NCBI GenBank assembly: GCA_022605955.1
Contig: JAKCOZ010000015.1
Coordinates: 3,043,287 to 3,107,286, forward strand
Direction of reading: 5' to 3'
Origin: Rallus limicola
Lineage: Eukaryota; Chordata; Aves; Gruiformes; Rallidae
DNA length: 64,000 bases
Every line of letters starts with the position of its first letter. Position 1 is the first letter of the stretch. Shown piece after piece: positions 1 through 10,589 of this stretch. The translations under genes were made by a program, and so were the position numbers. The notes below the pieces were generated by a model. That model worked only from the letters and a program-made list of their open reading frames with translations, ran no database searches and was not told the DNA's origin.

Positions 1-110
1 CTCCAGCCAGTCTCCCCCAAGCCTGTAGCGCTGCGTGGGGTTGTTATGTCCCATGTGCAGAACTCTGCACTTGGCCTTGTTAGGGCACCCCAAACTGTCA
101 TGCTTGGCTC
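1..110 (-). repeat. CR1 LINE fragment (antisense)
   Basis: The first ~100 bases resemble the reverse strand of the avian CR1 reverse-transcriptase region, a segment I recognise from memory. The element is cut by the window edge and decays into unrelated sequence after about 110. Confidence 0.55.
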
Positions 111-539
111 TCGCACCCCTCGAGTGCATGGTTTGACCAGTCCCTACATATATCCCCCTATGCTGTGTAAAGCCAAGATGATTCTATTGGGGCACCACCC
201 TCCTTCCCTCACCCCAGAGGCCCTGCAGTCAGTCTCACCAAAGGCTCTTATCTGCAAGGCTGGGTAGGAGGGTCTGAGGTGCTGGCCTTATCTCAGGAGG
301 CCAGGGGTGGCCTTCATCCTTCAGGGTGGGGCTGTTCTCCTGCTTCTCCTCCTTGCAGCGAGCCGGTGTCCTGCAGCCGTGCCTGCTGAGCTGTAACTGC
401 AGTTTGCTAGAGATGCTCTTGTCCAAAGGAAGCATGTACAGTTCCATCTGGCAAGGCCGTGGGCAGGGATAGGGACGTGGCAGGGGTAGAAATAGGGTTT
501 GGGATTTGGACTGGGACAAGGGCAGGGGTACAGGAAGGT

Positions 540-1691
540 GCAGGGATCGGGCAGGAGCAGGGCCAGGCAGCTGGACAGGGCACAGTGCAGTCCCAGGGCA
601 CAGGGCAGGCCCAGGGCCAGGGCTGGTCACAGGGCCGGGCATAGGGCTGGGGCCAGGACACAGGCACAGGCACCAGGCTGCATGAAAGGGCGGTCCCAGG
701 GCCAAGTAATGGGCCGGCCACAGGGGACAGGGCGGTCCCAGGGCTGGTCCCAAGGCACAGGACCAGACACAGGTCACAGGCACAGGGCGGTCCCAGGGCT
801 GGTCCCAAGGCACAGGACCAGACACAGGTCACAGGCACAGGGCGGTCCCAGGGCCGGTCCCAAGGCACAGGACCAGACACAGGTCACAGGCACAGGGCAG
901 TCCCAGGGCCAGTCCCAAGGCACAGGACCAGACACAGGTCACAGGCACAGGGCGGTCCCAGGGCCGGTCCCAAGGCACAGGACCAGACACAGGTCACAGG
1001 CACAGGGCGGTCCCAGGGCCGGTCCCAAGGCACAGGACCAGACACAGGTCACAGGCACAGGGCAGTCCCAGGGCCGGTCCCAAGGCACAGGACCAGACAC
1101 AGGTCACAGGCACAGGGCGGTCCCAGGGCTGGTCCCAAGGCACAGGACCAGGCACAGGTCACAAGCACAGGGTGGTCCCAGGGCACAGGACCAGGCCCAG
1201 GGCCAGGCAGAAGCCCAGGGCTGGGCACAGCGCCGGGCATAGGGCCAGGGCCAGGACACAGGCACAGGCACCAGGCTGCATGCAAGCGCGGTCCCAGGGC
1301 CAAGCACTGGGCCAGCCACAGGGCACAGGGCGGGCACAGGGCTGGTCCCAAGGCACAGGACCAGGCACAGGTCACAGGCACAGGGCTGGTCCCAAGGCTG
1401 GTCCCAAGGCACAGGACCAGGCACAGGTCACAGGCACAGGGCTGGTCCCAAGGCTGGTCCCAAGGCACAGGACCAGGCACAGGTCACAGGCACAGGGCAG
1501 TCCCAGGCACAGGACCAGGCACAGGTCACAGGCACAGGGCTGGTCCCAGGGCAGTCCCAGGCACAGGACCAGGCACAGGTCACAGGCACAGGGCAGTCCC
1601 AGGCACAGGACCAGGCACAGGTCACAGGCACAGGGCTGGTCCCAAGGCACAGGACCAGGCACAGGTCACAGGCACAGGGCAGTCCCAGTAC
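540..1691. repeat. 55-bp minisatellite upstream of IFRD2
   Basis: A tandem array with a regular 55-bp period between about 770 and 1160. AGGTCA recurs at 771, 826, 881, 936, 991, 1046, 1101 and 1156, then less regularly at 1369, 1425, 1481, 1523, 1577, 1619 and 1663. A composite block at about 600-720 recurs, diverged, at about 1195-1325, so the array has higher-order structure. It ends about 180 bp before the IFRD2 start codon. The unit is not a multiple of three, yet every frame stays open for long stretches because the unit lacks stops. I see no gene in it. Confidence 0.9.
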
Positions 1692-2500
1692 ACGGGGCGG
1701 TCCCAGGGCCAAAGCCGGCGCCTCAACCCCGCCAGCCGCCTCCCGCCGCCAGCCCGAGCCCGCGGCGCACGCGCAGCTGAGGAAGGGCGCTCCCAGGCAG
1801 CCGCGCGGCGGGCCCGGGGGGCGGGGTTTCCCGCCCAGGGAGGGGCGCGGGGGTCCGCGCGTGCTGGCCATGCCGCGCTCCCGCCGAGCCGCGCGCCGTG
1901 AGTGGGGGCTCGGGCTCGGGCGCGGGGCAGGGCGGGAAGGCGGCGGGCCGTGGAGGGCGGCTGGGGACGGCCGGGCAGAGCGGCCGCGCCGGGGTCGCCT
2001 GTGCCCGGCCGGCAGCGGGCACGGGGAAAGAAGGGAGGAGGGGGGGCCGCACCGCACCGGCCGCCCTCGCTGCCCCCGCGCCCCCTCTCCGGGCTGATCG
2101 GAGTCTGTCGCCGCCTCCCCGCAGGTGGCCCCGGCAGCGCCCGGGCAGGCTCCCCGGCTAGCGAGGAGGAGGCGGGCAGCGAGGCGCCGAGCCACTGCAG
2201 CAGCGCCAGCGAGGGGGCCAGCCCCGCCGAGGAGCCCGCAGGTGAGCCCCGCGCCGGCCCCGCTCCCCGCTCCGCCGCGTCGCCCTGCCGCCCCCGGGCT
2301 CCCCCGTGACGCGGGTGCCGTGCCGGCAGGGAGCGAGGCGGCGGGCGAGCGGGGCCCGGAGGAAGAGGCGGCGGAGGACAGGCTGAAGGAGCACATGGAC
2401 AGCCTCCTGGACAGGAGGTGAGCGGCGCCCGGCCCCGAGCGCGCCCGGCCCCGGCCCCGCGGGCCAGCCCGAGCCGCCCCAGCCCGTGACCGCCCGCGGT
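1692..2500. promoter_or_regulatory. CpG island / IFRD2 promoter and first exons
   Basis: Very GC- and CpG-rich sequence surrounds the IFRD2 start codon at 1870 and its first three exons. No TATA box is visible. The minisatellite directly abuts its upstream side. Confidence 0.7.
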
Positions 2501-4855
2501 CTCTCGCAGCGCCAAGACGCGTCAGGCGGCCCTGCGGAGCCTGCGCCTGGCCTTCTCCTGCCGAAGCCTCTCCGAGCTCCTGCTGGAGCGCCGCCTCTCT
2601 CTCGCCGACTCCCTGGAGAAGTGTCTCAGGAAAGGTCGGGGCGGGGGCCGGGGCCGGGGCGGGGGCCGGGCGCGGCGCGGCCGGTGCCTGAGGGGTCTCT
2701 CGTGCTGCCCGCAGGTAAAGGGGAGGAGCAGGCGCTGGCGGGCACCGTCCTCACCCTCCTCTGCCTCCAGATGGGCTCGGGCCCGGAGGGGGAGGAGCTG
2801 TACCGCAGCCTGAAGCCGCTGCTCACCGGCGTCCTGACCGACAGCACGGGCAGCCCCAGCGCCCGGCAGAGCGTAAGGCCCGGCCCCTTCCCTCCCGGCG
2901 CGGGGACTGGGGCACCTCGGTGGTGGGGAGAGCCCGGCTGGGGCCTTCGGGCCGCGATCGGGCGCTGTGGGGCAAAGAGGGGGCACCCTGACCCCGCTTC
3001 CCCTTTGGGTAGCGCTGGACCCGGCCCGGCGGTTGCCTCCTCTGACCGGCTCTTCCCCACCTTTCCCTGCAGTGTGCCATGGCCCTGGGCGTCTGTTGCT
3101 ACATTGCTGCTGCTGACCTTGAGGTAACTGCGCCCGGGTGTAGCCCCGCGGGAGGGCACCCCCGGGAGCTGGCGTGCCACCCACCCTCAACCCGTGGTGC
3201 CAAAGCAGCTTGGAGCTCAGCTGGGGAAGGGGCACAGGGACATCAGTGACAGTTCAGGCCCCTTCCCCAGGTAGCTTGGAGCTAAGCTGGGATGGGGGGA
3301 GGCCCACCTCATGGAGATGGGGTGTCCCGGGTGCAGAAGTCCCTGGGCTGGTGGGGTCCCCTTCATTCCCTGTTTCGTGCCTTTGCTTTGGCACCTTCCT
3401 GGAAGCTGTGGCCTGATGGTCAGTCTTCCCACTTCCAGGATGTGGTCTCGTGCCTGTCCTGCTTGGAGGGCATCTTCAGCCCCCCCAGTGTAGGTGAGGG
3501 GGGCTCGACACCCACCCAGCATGGCCCTCTGCACTGCAGCGCGCTCCAGTCATGGTCCCTGCTCCTTACCATCTGTCCCCCTTCCCACATCAGGAGTGTC
3601 TTGGACAAGTGAGTGGGGTGTGGGAGTCAGTGTGGGGCAGCCAACATTGCAGGGGGAGCCCCAGAGGTGACACCCTGCCTCCCTGACTGCTCCCCTGCCT
3701 TCCTGTCCCAGTGGCTGGCTGAAGTTGCCCCCGCTGCTGTCCAGCAGCAGCGTCACCTTGCGCATCCTGGCTGGGGAAACCATCGCGCTGGTCTTCGAGT
3801 TGGCCCAGGACATGGAGGTACAGTGGGGTGCTGCAGCCACACAAGCCAATGTGTGTGTGGGCAGCAATAGCAGCAGGGAGCTGCCAGCACCAGTGCCCTG
3901 GCTGAGCTGGTACTGGTAGCATTGGGACACTCCAGACCAGTGTTGCCAGCAGGTGCCCCAGCAGAGGGGCTGGCCCCAGTGATTCCCCAGCACCATCCTG
4001 GCGATGGTAGTGGAGGGCAGCGCCCAGAGCTGTGTCCCCTCCAAGCACCCCTGGTGTTGTTTTTTTGGCAGGAGGACTTGTGCCACCAAGATACAGAGTT
4101 CCTGCGTGCCCAGCTCAAGGTTCTGGCTACTGAGAGCAGCAAGTACCGAGCCAAGACGGACCGACGGAAACAGCGCTCCATCTTCCGGGACATCCTGCGT
4201 TTCATCGAGGTACCGGAGGCTGCTGGTGCCCTTCCCTGCCCAGCCCCTGGCTGTGTGGCTGCTGCTTGGCACCTCCCCTCTCTCTGTGAGAACTGAGGGA
4301 CGTGCAGGGCAGGTGCCCAGACTACTGCTGATGCTCCTGTCTCTGCCCAGAGTGGAGAGTACCAGGAGGAGACCATCCGATTTGGCCTGGAGTGCATGTA
4401 CCTGGACAGCTGGGCACGCCAACGGACCTACAAAGTCTTTAAAGAGGTGCTGGGCTCCGGCATCCGCCACCACCTCCAGGTAGGGGCTGGGCAGTCCCAC
4501 AGGGCGCTGCTGGGCTGGTGCTGGGGGGTGCTGAAAGGCCTCTGCTTCCTTAGAACAGTGAGCTGCTACGGGAGATCTTTGGCCTCGGGCCACCCTTGGT
4601 GCTGGATGCCGCCACTCTGAAAGCCAGCAAGGTCTCCCGCTTTGAGAAGGTGAGTGTCCCCACCCAGGTTTGTGCCCACAGTCCCCTCCCGTGCTGTCAC
4701 GGTGCCCTCACAGGCTCGGTGCAGAGGTGGACAGGGGGGGCACCCCTAACCCATCTCCTCCTGTCCCCTCCCAGCACCTCTACAACTCAGCTGCCTTCAA
4801 AGCCCGCACGAAAGCCCGGAGCCGGGTGCGGGACAAGCGGGCGGACGTGCTGTGA
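1870..4855 (+). CDS. IFRD2: interferon-related developmental regulator 2 (IFRD2/SKMC15)
   Basis: Twelve coding exons join in frame to 1287 nt (428 aa): 1870-1897, 2125-2241, 2330-2417, 2510-2634, 2715-2872, 3073-3123, 3439-3608, 3712-3817, 4072-4209, 4351-4479, 4554-4649 and 4775-4855. All introns are GT-AG; intron 4 has a weak donor (GTCGGG). The product has an acidic, Ser-rich N-terminus, an all-helical HEAT-like IFRD domain, and the conserved C-terminal block rich in Lys/Arg that ends near DKRADVL. The human protein is about 442 aa, so the length fits. IFRD2 is known to bind inactive 80S ribosomes and repress translation, with a helix entering the mRNA channel. The ATG at 1870 was chosen because MPRSRR matches the family start. 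The gene is convergent with LSMEM2. Confidence 0.95.
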
Positions 4856-5029
4856 CGGGCGGAGCGGGGCAGAGCCCCCAGCCCACCTGGATTGAAGACC
4901 CAGCACTGTGAGGGGCTGGTGCCCCCAGCCCTCGGGCTTTTATCCATGTACAGCAGAGTATTTAATGCCTGGAGCTGCCCCGCTGGGGGCTGCCCCCTCT
5001 TTTATTTTTGTAACCAAATCAAAAAGCAA

Positions 5030-5035
5030 GATAAA
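5030..5035 (+). terminator. possible IFRD2 poly(A) signal (GATAAA)
   Basis: No AATAAA follows the stop at 4855. A minor variant, GATAAA, sits 175 nt downstream after a T-rich stretch and is the best candidate for the IFRD2 3' end. Confidence 0.35.
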
Positions 5036-5449
5036 AGAAGAGCAGGAGGAGATGGTGGCGTGCTGCTGCGTGCCCGCTCTACGGCTGGGTCTCATGGCAC
5101 GGCACAGGGGGGTCTCACCGGGCTCCCACGGCCCCTTTTGCAGGTAGGGCTCATGTCCCCGCTCTGGGTGGCCTGGCAGGGCCTGAAGGGCTGGCTGGGA
5201 GGGCAGAGCTGCAGGGGGCTGCGGGGCGGCTGCCCCCGGATCCATGCCTGGCCCCCGCACCCACAGCCCTTCTGGCACGTGGGGAGGGGGTAGCAGTGTG
5301 GGGTGGGGAGGTGTGGGTGCTGACCAGCCCTGCCACCTGCCTGCTCCGAGCCCTTGCCCAGCCCACAGCTTCCCGTGAAATAGTCCCCTGTGGGAAATCC
5401 CTTGCGGGGGTGGCCCAGCACACGGGTCCCAGTGCTGCCTGTGCAGCCC
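5030..5449 (+). repeat. left arm of an inverted duplication
   Basis: Read on the minus strand, this segment matches 12961-13441 read on the plus strand over nearly its whole length. Matching landmarks include the GAAGGGCTGTGGGTGCGGGG block and the stretch beside the IFRD2 3' end. The right arm is longer because of a CCCCACACCA-type expansion near 13080-13180. The arm starts at the probable 3' end of IFRD2. Confidence 0.85.
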
Positions 5450-5797
5450 AGGGTGCCGCTGCCCAGGCAGGCATGGGACCATGCCGGCTGCGAGTGCTGC
5501 GCCCCGGGAATGCATCGCTGGTGGCAATTCGCTAAGACTTTGATTACTGGAGGTCATTAAAAGGCTAATTGGAGGGTGCCTTCTGCCTTCTTGCGGAGAG
5601 GAAGGGCTGTCACAGGGGTGGGTGCCGATCCCTGCAGCCCCGTCCCTTTCTCTCACAGCCAGGGGCGGGGGCTAGGGTTACCTCTGCCCTGCACCCTGAG
5701 GGCTGATGTAGGATTGGGGGGGCTGGTCGGGTCACCCGGTGCCCCCCTTCCCGTGGTGGCCTGGTGCCTGCAGCGGGGCCGGGAGCTGGAGAGCAGC
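5450..5797. other. intergenic space between IFRD2 and LSMEM2
   Basis: Convergent 3' ends face each other here, so it probably holds the LSMEM2 3' UTR. An ATTAAA on the plus strand at about 5556 is the only poly(A)-like hexamer noticed. No gene seen. Confidence 0.5.
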
Positions 5798-6447
5798 TCA
5801 GCGGTGCCCGCCGGGCTCGGCGCTGGCGTTGAGGCGAGCCCAGAGCTGGTTGCTGGCTGCCCGCAGCTGGCGCACGGCGTCCTCCTGGCTCTCCAGCCAC
5901 TGGACCACCAAACGCATGGACTGGCTCTGCAGGACTGCAGGGAGAGGATGGGGACAGGCTGGCAACGGGCGCTCGGCCCTCCGACAGCCCCCCTTCCCCA
6001 GGCCCTCCCAGTGCCTCGTACCGCTCAGGTAGATGGCCAGCGTGGCCAGGAGCAGGCTCGCCAGCGCCAGGAGCCCCAGCAGGGCCAGGACCAGGGGGTG
6101 GCCCAGGCTCAGGCAGGGGCAGAGGCCGGCGGCAGGTGTGGGGCGCAGGGTGGGCAGGAGCGGTGGGGGGCCGGCAGGCACAGGCCGAGGTGGGGGACGG
6201 CGCAGGGTGCTGGAGGGAGCCGGGCCGTTCCCTGCAGGCAGGGGGGAGAAGGGGTCAGAGCCCAGCTGCCGGCGCAGTTGGGGCTGGCACGGGCCCCGTC
6301 CCTGCTCTCACCCTCGGTGCCCTTGTGCCCGCTGGAGGCCCAGTGCAGGTCACTGATGGACTCCACGGGGCGCAGGCTGATGGCTCCGGGCTCGCTGCTG
6401 TCAGGGTCCCCAGGCTCTGCTGGTGCGGCACCCTCTGCCCTTCCCAT
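5798..6447 (-). CDS. LSMEM2: leucine-rich single-pass membrane protein 2 (LSMEM2)
   Basis: Three coding exons on the minus strand join in frame: 6447-6312, 6231-6022 and 5934-5798, giving 483 nt (160 aa; the human protein is about 164). The N-terminal ~45 residues are acidic and include the family-like ESISDLHWASSGHKGTE. A Pro-rich stretch follows, then one strongly hydrophobic Leu/Ala helix (LALLGLLALASLLLATLAIY, about residues 94-115), then a polar, coiled-coil-like tail rich in Gln and Glu. It is a predicted single-pass membrane protein; its function is poorly known in any species. A good acceptor (ctcccag) lies about 9 nt upstream of the ATG, suggesting an untranslated first exon. The neighbours IFRD2 and HYAL3 support the identity. 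Confidence 0.88.
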
Positions 6448-7927
6448 GCTGTCTGCTGGGAGCAGAGGCAGAGTGAGAGTGTGGGCCCTGTCCCCAGCCC
6501 CAGTGGGGACCAGAGCCCTCCGGGAGGTGACTCCAGCTCTGAGGACAGGCTGGTACCGTGCCGGGGCAGGTGGTCGATGTCCGTGTTCCCTTGGCACAGC
6601 CCCACAGCTGTGGGCTGGCGAGCGCTGCCTGTGACACCCAGTCCCGGCGCTGTCATCGGAGCAGTTAGCGGGTGGCTGGTGGCCACGGTCCCAGCACCTT
6701 GTTAGTGGGGCTGGAATCTGGCCCTGGCTTGGGACAGCAATGTGCCACCCCCCTGGCCTGGGTAGCCAGGGCTCCCATGGGACCAGCTGGGCCTCCCATG
6801 GGCCAGCTGGGAGCTGGGGGGCAGTGCCAGGGCAGTGCCAGCTCTAGCCTGTGGCACGGCATGACTGGGCTCACACCGTGGGCACCATGCTCTGGTGCTG
6901 CTTAGGGGAGCACAGGCAGAGATCTGGGGTGTGTGCTGTGTCTGCTGGGCACATCCCCTGTGGGAGCAAGGGGGCCTTTTTGGAAGCAGGCATGGCTCCA
7001 GCACTGGCTTTGGTAGGAACCGTGCCCACGCTGGGTGTTTGTGTGGTTCTGAGCAGCGGGCAGGGCACAGGCACTGTGCCCGTTCAGGAACAGGGTGGGG
7101 TGGCCCTGTGCCCAATCCCTCACAGGGTCACTGGTGTATTGCAGGGCTGTGTGGTGCCATGCTGCTGCCATCGGGGCTGGGGGGCAAGCGGTGCTCAGCT
7201 GGTGGCTGGGGGTCCCCTTAACCCTCCTGAGGGCCCTGCCATTGCTGGGGGCTGGTGCCTGGATACCCCCATCACCCCTGCATCTGCTCCCCTATGCCAG
7301 CTGGGGCACATGCCTGGGTGTGCAGGTTTGGTGTGCGTGTGGGGAGGCTGTGCCAGCCAGCTGTTTGCCCCCTCCCCAAACCCTGCTGCCCTGCACCCAG
7401 AACCCTGCAGGACCTCTTTCTTCCCTGGGCAGGCATCTCTGCCTGCAGCCCCCAGCCGCTGCTTCCATCCCAGCACCACAGCCCATGCTACCCAGTCCCC
7501 CCGGGGTGCCAGAGCCCCACCAGCCCCCTCCCCAGCCTACCTTCTCCAGCCTCCCTGGGCATGGCTCCCTGTGCCCGGGCAGTGTGAGCGGGCAGCGAGG
7601 CGGTGCGGGGCCCCCAGGAGCCGGGCACGGGGTTCCCACTGCGCCAACTGCAACGCTTAAAATAGGACAGTGAGGAAGGCGGTTGGGGGGGCGATAAAAA
7701 TAGCTGTGGGGAGGGGGGCCTGGCAGTGTGGGCAGGGCTGCCAGCAGCACAGTGCCAGCGTGGCAAAGGGGGAGCAGCCTGTGGCAGTGCCATGTGCCCC
7801 CTTCCTGGGGGGAGTGGGCTACCAGCAGCCAGGACCTGTGCAGTGTCCCAGCAGTGACAGGGTTGTGGCTGGCCTGGGGCAGCGTGGTGCTTTGCTGACA
7901 AGGACGGCGCCAGTTGTGCAAGGAAGA
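6448..7927. other. LSMEM2 upstream / HYAL3 downstream region
   Basis: GC-rich, with no convincing exon on either strand. It should contain the LSMEM2 promoter. Two MEF2-like A/T cores lie at 7656-7665 and 7694-7703. The long open frames here are composition effects. Confidence 0.5.
7656..7703. promoter_or_regulatory. paired MEF2-like A/T cores
   Basis: CTTAAAATAG at 7656-7665 and ATAAAAATAG at 7694-7703 each match the MEF2 consensus YTAWWWWTAR at 9 of 10 positions. They stand out in very GC-rich sequence about 1.2 kb upstream of the LSMEM2 start. Confidence 0.35.
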
Positions 7928-7933
7928 TTTATT
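7928..7933 (-). terminator. HYAL3 poly(A) signal
   Basis: AATAAA on the minus strand (TTTATT on plus), about 80 nt after the HYAL3 stop codon, implying a very short 3' UTR. Confidence 0.75.
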
Positions 7934-8011
7934 TATGTTTATCAAGACCACAGGAAGCCCCAGGGAAGCGGTGATGCCGGCTTAGGGGACCTCGGCGGTC
8001 CCCAACCCTGG

Positions 8012-9605
8012 TCACCAGCCCCACGTGCCCCGTGGCAGGCAGGTGTCGTGGGGCAGGAGGTTGTGCCCGTAGAGGCTGTGAGCATGGGTGGGTGCCAGGC
8101 AGGTGTTGGCAGGGCTGGACTGGGCCCGTTGGGCACAGTCCTCACCGGCCCAGCCGTGGTAGCAGTGGCAGCGGAAAGCGGACGGTGGGCTGGCACCGGG
8201 GCCGAGGTGCAGGAAGCTGCCCAGGTCGTGGGGCTGCCGCCGCACACAGCGCCCGTGCCCGTGGCACCGCCCGTAGCTGCACTCCCGGGCTGCCGCCGTC
8301 ACATTGGCCACGTAGGGACCCAGGGTGGACGTGAGGTAGTGGCGCAGGTTGGCACAGCTCTCCTGGAGGGGGGGGAAGAAGCAGTGAGAACAATGGGGGG
8401 GCCCTCCAGCCACCCCTCCCTGGCGGGCACAGGGGACGTGGCCATCCCGGGCCAGCTCCTGCTGTGTGCCGGCTCTTGGCATCCCAGTGCAGAGAGGGGC
8501 TGTACTCACAGCAGACTGGGAGTACGTCATGTCTCCCCAGAGCACGAGGCCGGCTGCACCCAGTGCCGCGCTCTCCCCGATGGTGTGCACCAGGTCAGCC
8601 TGCCAGGGAGAGAGAGACGTGACTGGGCTTGGGTGGGGGACGGGACCCCACGTCCTGGCACCCATTGGGACCCCGGCACGCCCGCTGCCCTGACCCCGTG
8701 GCACTTACCAGCTCCAGGAACCGGGGGGAGCGGCGGAAGGAGAGGCGGGAGTACGCGACCACGGGCAGGAGGCCGCCGGCGCCGAAGGCGGCCACGCGCA
8801 GGGCCTCGCGCAGCCGGTGGTGCACGTAGCGGTGCCGCAGGGCGGGCGGCAGCGCGGGCGGCAGGTAGATGCTGGGGTAGAGCGCGGCCGAGGCGGCCCA
8901 GAGCCAGCCCAGCCGGTCGTTGCGCTGCACCTCTGCCCGCCGGCACTGCCCGGTGTAGTTGGCCTCCTTGGCCCAGTTGCTGTTGAAGCAGTCGGGGAAG
9001 CGGTAGAAACCCCAGAGCCCCCCTGGGCGCAGGGCCTGGCCCAGCAGAAGCGTCTCCTCCATCAGCTCCTGGGCCGCTCGCTCAAACTCCCGCCGGGCCA
9101 GCCGGAGCCGGCGCTGTGCCGGCAGGAGGCCGTGCCGGTCCCGCACCCATTGCTCTGAGGCTGCCCGGTAGATCCGCTTAGCCCCCCAGTTTTGGGCCCA
9201 GAGGGGCCTCCACTCCTCCCAGTCCACCACTGCCAGGCCATGAAAAGAAGGGCGCAAGAGGAGGCGGATGTCCCCGGCTGCCCTGGCAAGGTGGGCGCCA
9301 AGGGGAACCCGCTGGGGGATGCCCCCGTTGTGGGGGACGCCCTGCCGCGACAGGTAGGGGTACAGCCCAAACTTGTTCTTGTAGAAGATGGTGATGTTCT
9401 GGCCGGCGAAGCGGCCACCCCGGTTCTCCACGATGCCGTAGTTGCCGAGCGGCAGTGTGACGCCGAAGCGGCGCTGGCAGCGGCCCGTGGGGATGTTCCA
9501 CACCACAGCGAAGGGCTGCCCGCCTGCCAGGGGCTCTGGCGCTGGGCTCTCCCCCCTGGCTGTGCCCAGCACCAGGCAGGCCCAGAGCGCCAGCACCAGC
9601 ATCAT
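8012..9605 (-). CDS. HYAL3: hyaluronidase, HYAL3 type
   Basis: Three coding exons: 9605-8709 (897 nt), 8599-8510 (90 nt) and 8362-8012 (351 nt), total 445 aa. The large first, 90-nt second and EGF-coding last exon is the vertebrate HYAL layout. A hydrophobic signal peptide covers residues 1-18. The glycoside hydrolase family 56 barrel follows, with the catalytic pair D128 and E130 in DWEEWRP. N-glycosylation sites are visible in QNIT, NYTG and NVTA. The C-terminal part has a Cys-rich EGF-like module. A clean acceptor at 9638 lies just before the tandem ATGs at 9605 and 9602, so the 5' UTR is spliced. Its place between LSMEM2 and NAA80 points to HYAL3 rather than HYAL1 or HYAL2. Human HYAL3 has weak or disputed enzyme activity; the catalytic residues are intact here. 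Confidence 0.9.
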
Positions 9606-9638
9606 CCTGTGTTGCCGGCTGCTTGCAGGGCCGGCACC

Positions 9639-10566
9639 CTGCGGGGAAAGGAGAGTGGGGGATGTGAGTTGGCTAGCATTGGCACCGGGGGCCAGGCTGC
9701 CCCACAGGCCCACCCCAAATCCCACAGGACTGAGCGAACTCAGGGCTCTCTGGCATCTCCTGCCATGGCACAGCTCTGTCCCTGCCCGCGGTGCCCCAGC
9801 TTCCCCGCCAGATCCCAGCCCTGCCCACAGTGGTAGCACCGTGACCCACCCCCCCCTCCCATCTTGTAGCAGGGCCGAGCCTGACCAAGCGCCCTGCTGA
9901 GGGGCTGAGTCCCCCGGGAGCTGTGGTGGAGCTACAGGGCAGCTCCATCCATCCATCCCCCCATGGAGGGAGCAGGTGCCCCTGCCTGGTGCCAGCCACT
10001 TGTGAGGGGTGAATGGCACAGGCAAGGGATGGGCCCAGGGGCCACCCACCACAGTGAGGCCAGCACCAACCTACCCACAGGGAGCCTGGCCGCTCTCCCC
10101 GACCTTCCCATCACTGCACCTACCCAGTGCAGTGCAGGAGACCCTGCACATTGCATCGCCCTGCCCTAATCCCCAGTGCTCCTTTGCCATCGTGTGCCTC
10201 AGTTTCCCCAGGCTGCTCAGCAGTGAGAGCAGCAACCATGGCATGTCATCAGCCCCAGCTGCCCCACGGTGAGTCCCTTGGCAGGAGGAGACACTGGTGG
10301 GACTGGGCGGTATTCCTGGTACCAGTGCCAACCCCACTGCCTGAGGTGGGGCAGGTTCCCTGCCACGCAGGTGGTCCTGGGGCTGGGTGAGCTTGGGAGC
10401 ATGCGGGAGCGCAGGATGGGGAGAGCAGGGTCGGGCAACCATCTCCCTGCCAGCACCCAGCCCGGCATCAGTGCCAGGGTGTGCCAGGGAGGCTGGGAAG
10501 GCCGATGCCAGCCCTGAAGAACGGCAGGGGGGCAGCATTGGGGCGGGCAGCTGCTGCCCACACTGC
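9639..10566. other. HYAL3-NAA80 spacer
   Basis: No exon recognised. In mammals HYAL3 transcripts start upstream of NAA80 and span it, so this is probably the HYAL3 5' UTR intron as well as the NAA80 3' flank. Confidence 0.45.
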
Positions 10567-10572
10567 TTTAAT
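10567..10572 (-). terminator. NAA80 poly(A) signal (ATTAAA)
   Basis: ATTAAA on the minus strand begins about 18 nt after the NAA80 stop codon (10592-10590), giving an unusually short 3' UTR if it is used. Confidence 0.55.
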
Positions 10573-10589
10573 CACCGGCTTGGGGCCGC

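Noticed and set aside
540..1691. Possible CRISPR array because of regular spacing
   Set aside because: Units are contiguous without unique spacers, and the DNA is vertebrate. The same holds for the 40-bp arrays.
235..1780. Long open frames on both strands over the 55-bp minisatellite
   Set aside because: The unit simply lacks stop codons in any frame; the translations are repetitive, differ between overlapping frames, and match no known protein.
4940..5656. 238-aa minus-strand frame downstream of IFRD2, similar in sequence to a plus-strand frame at 12651-13664
   Set aside because: The similarity is explained by the inverted duplication of noncoding sequence; no protein family fits.
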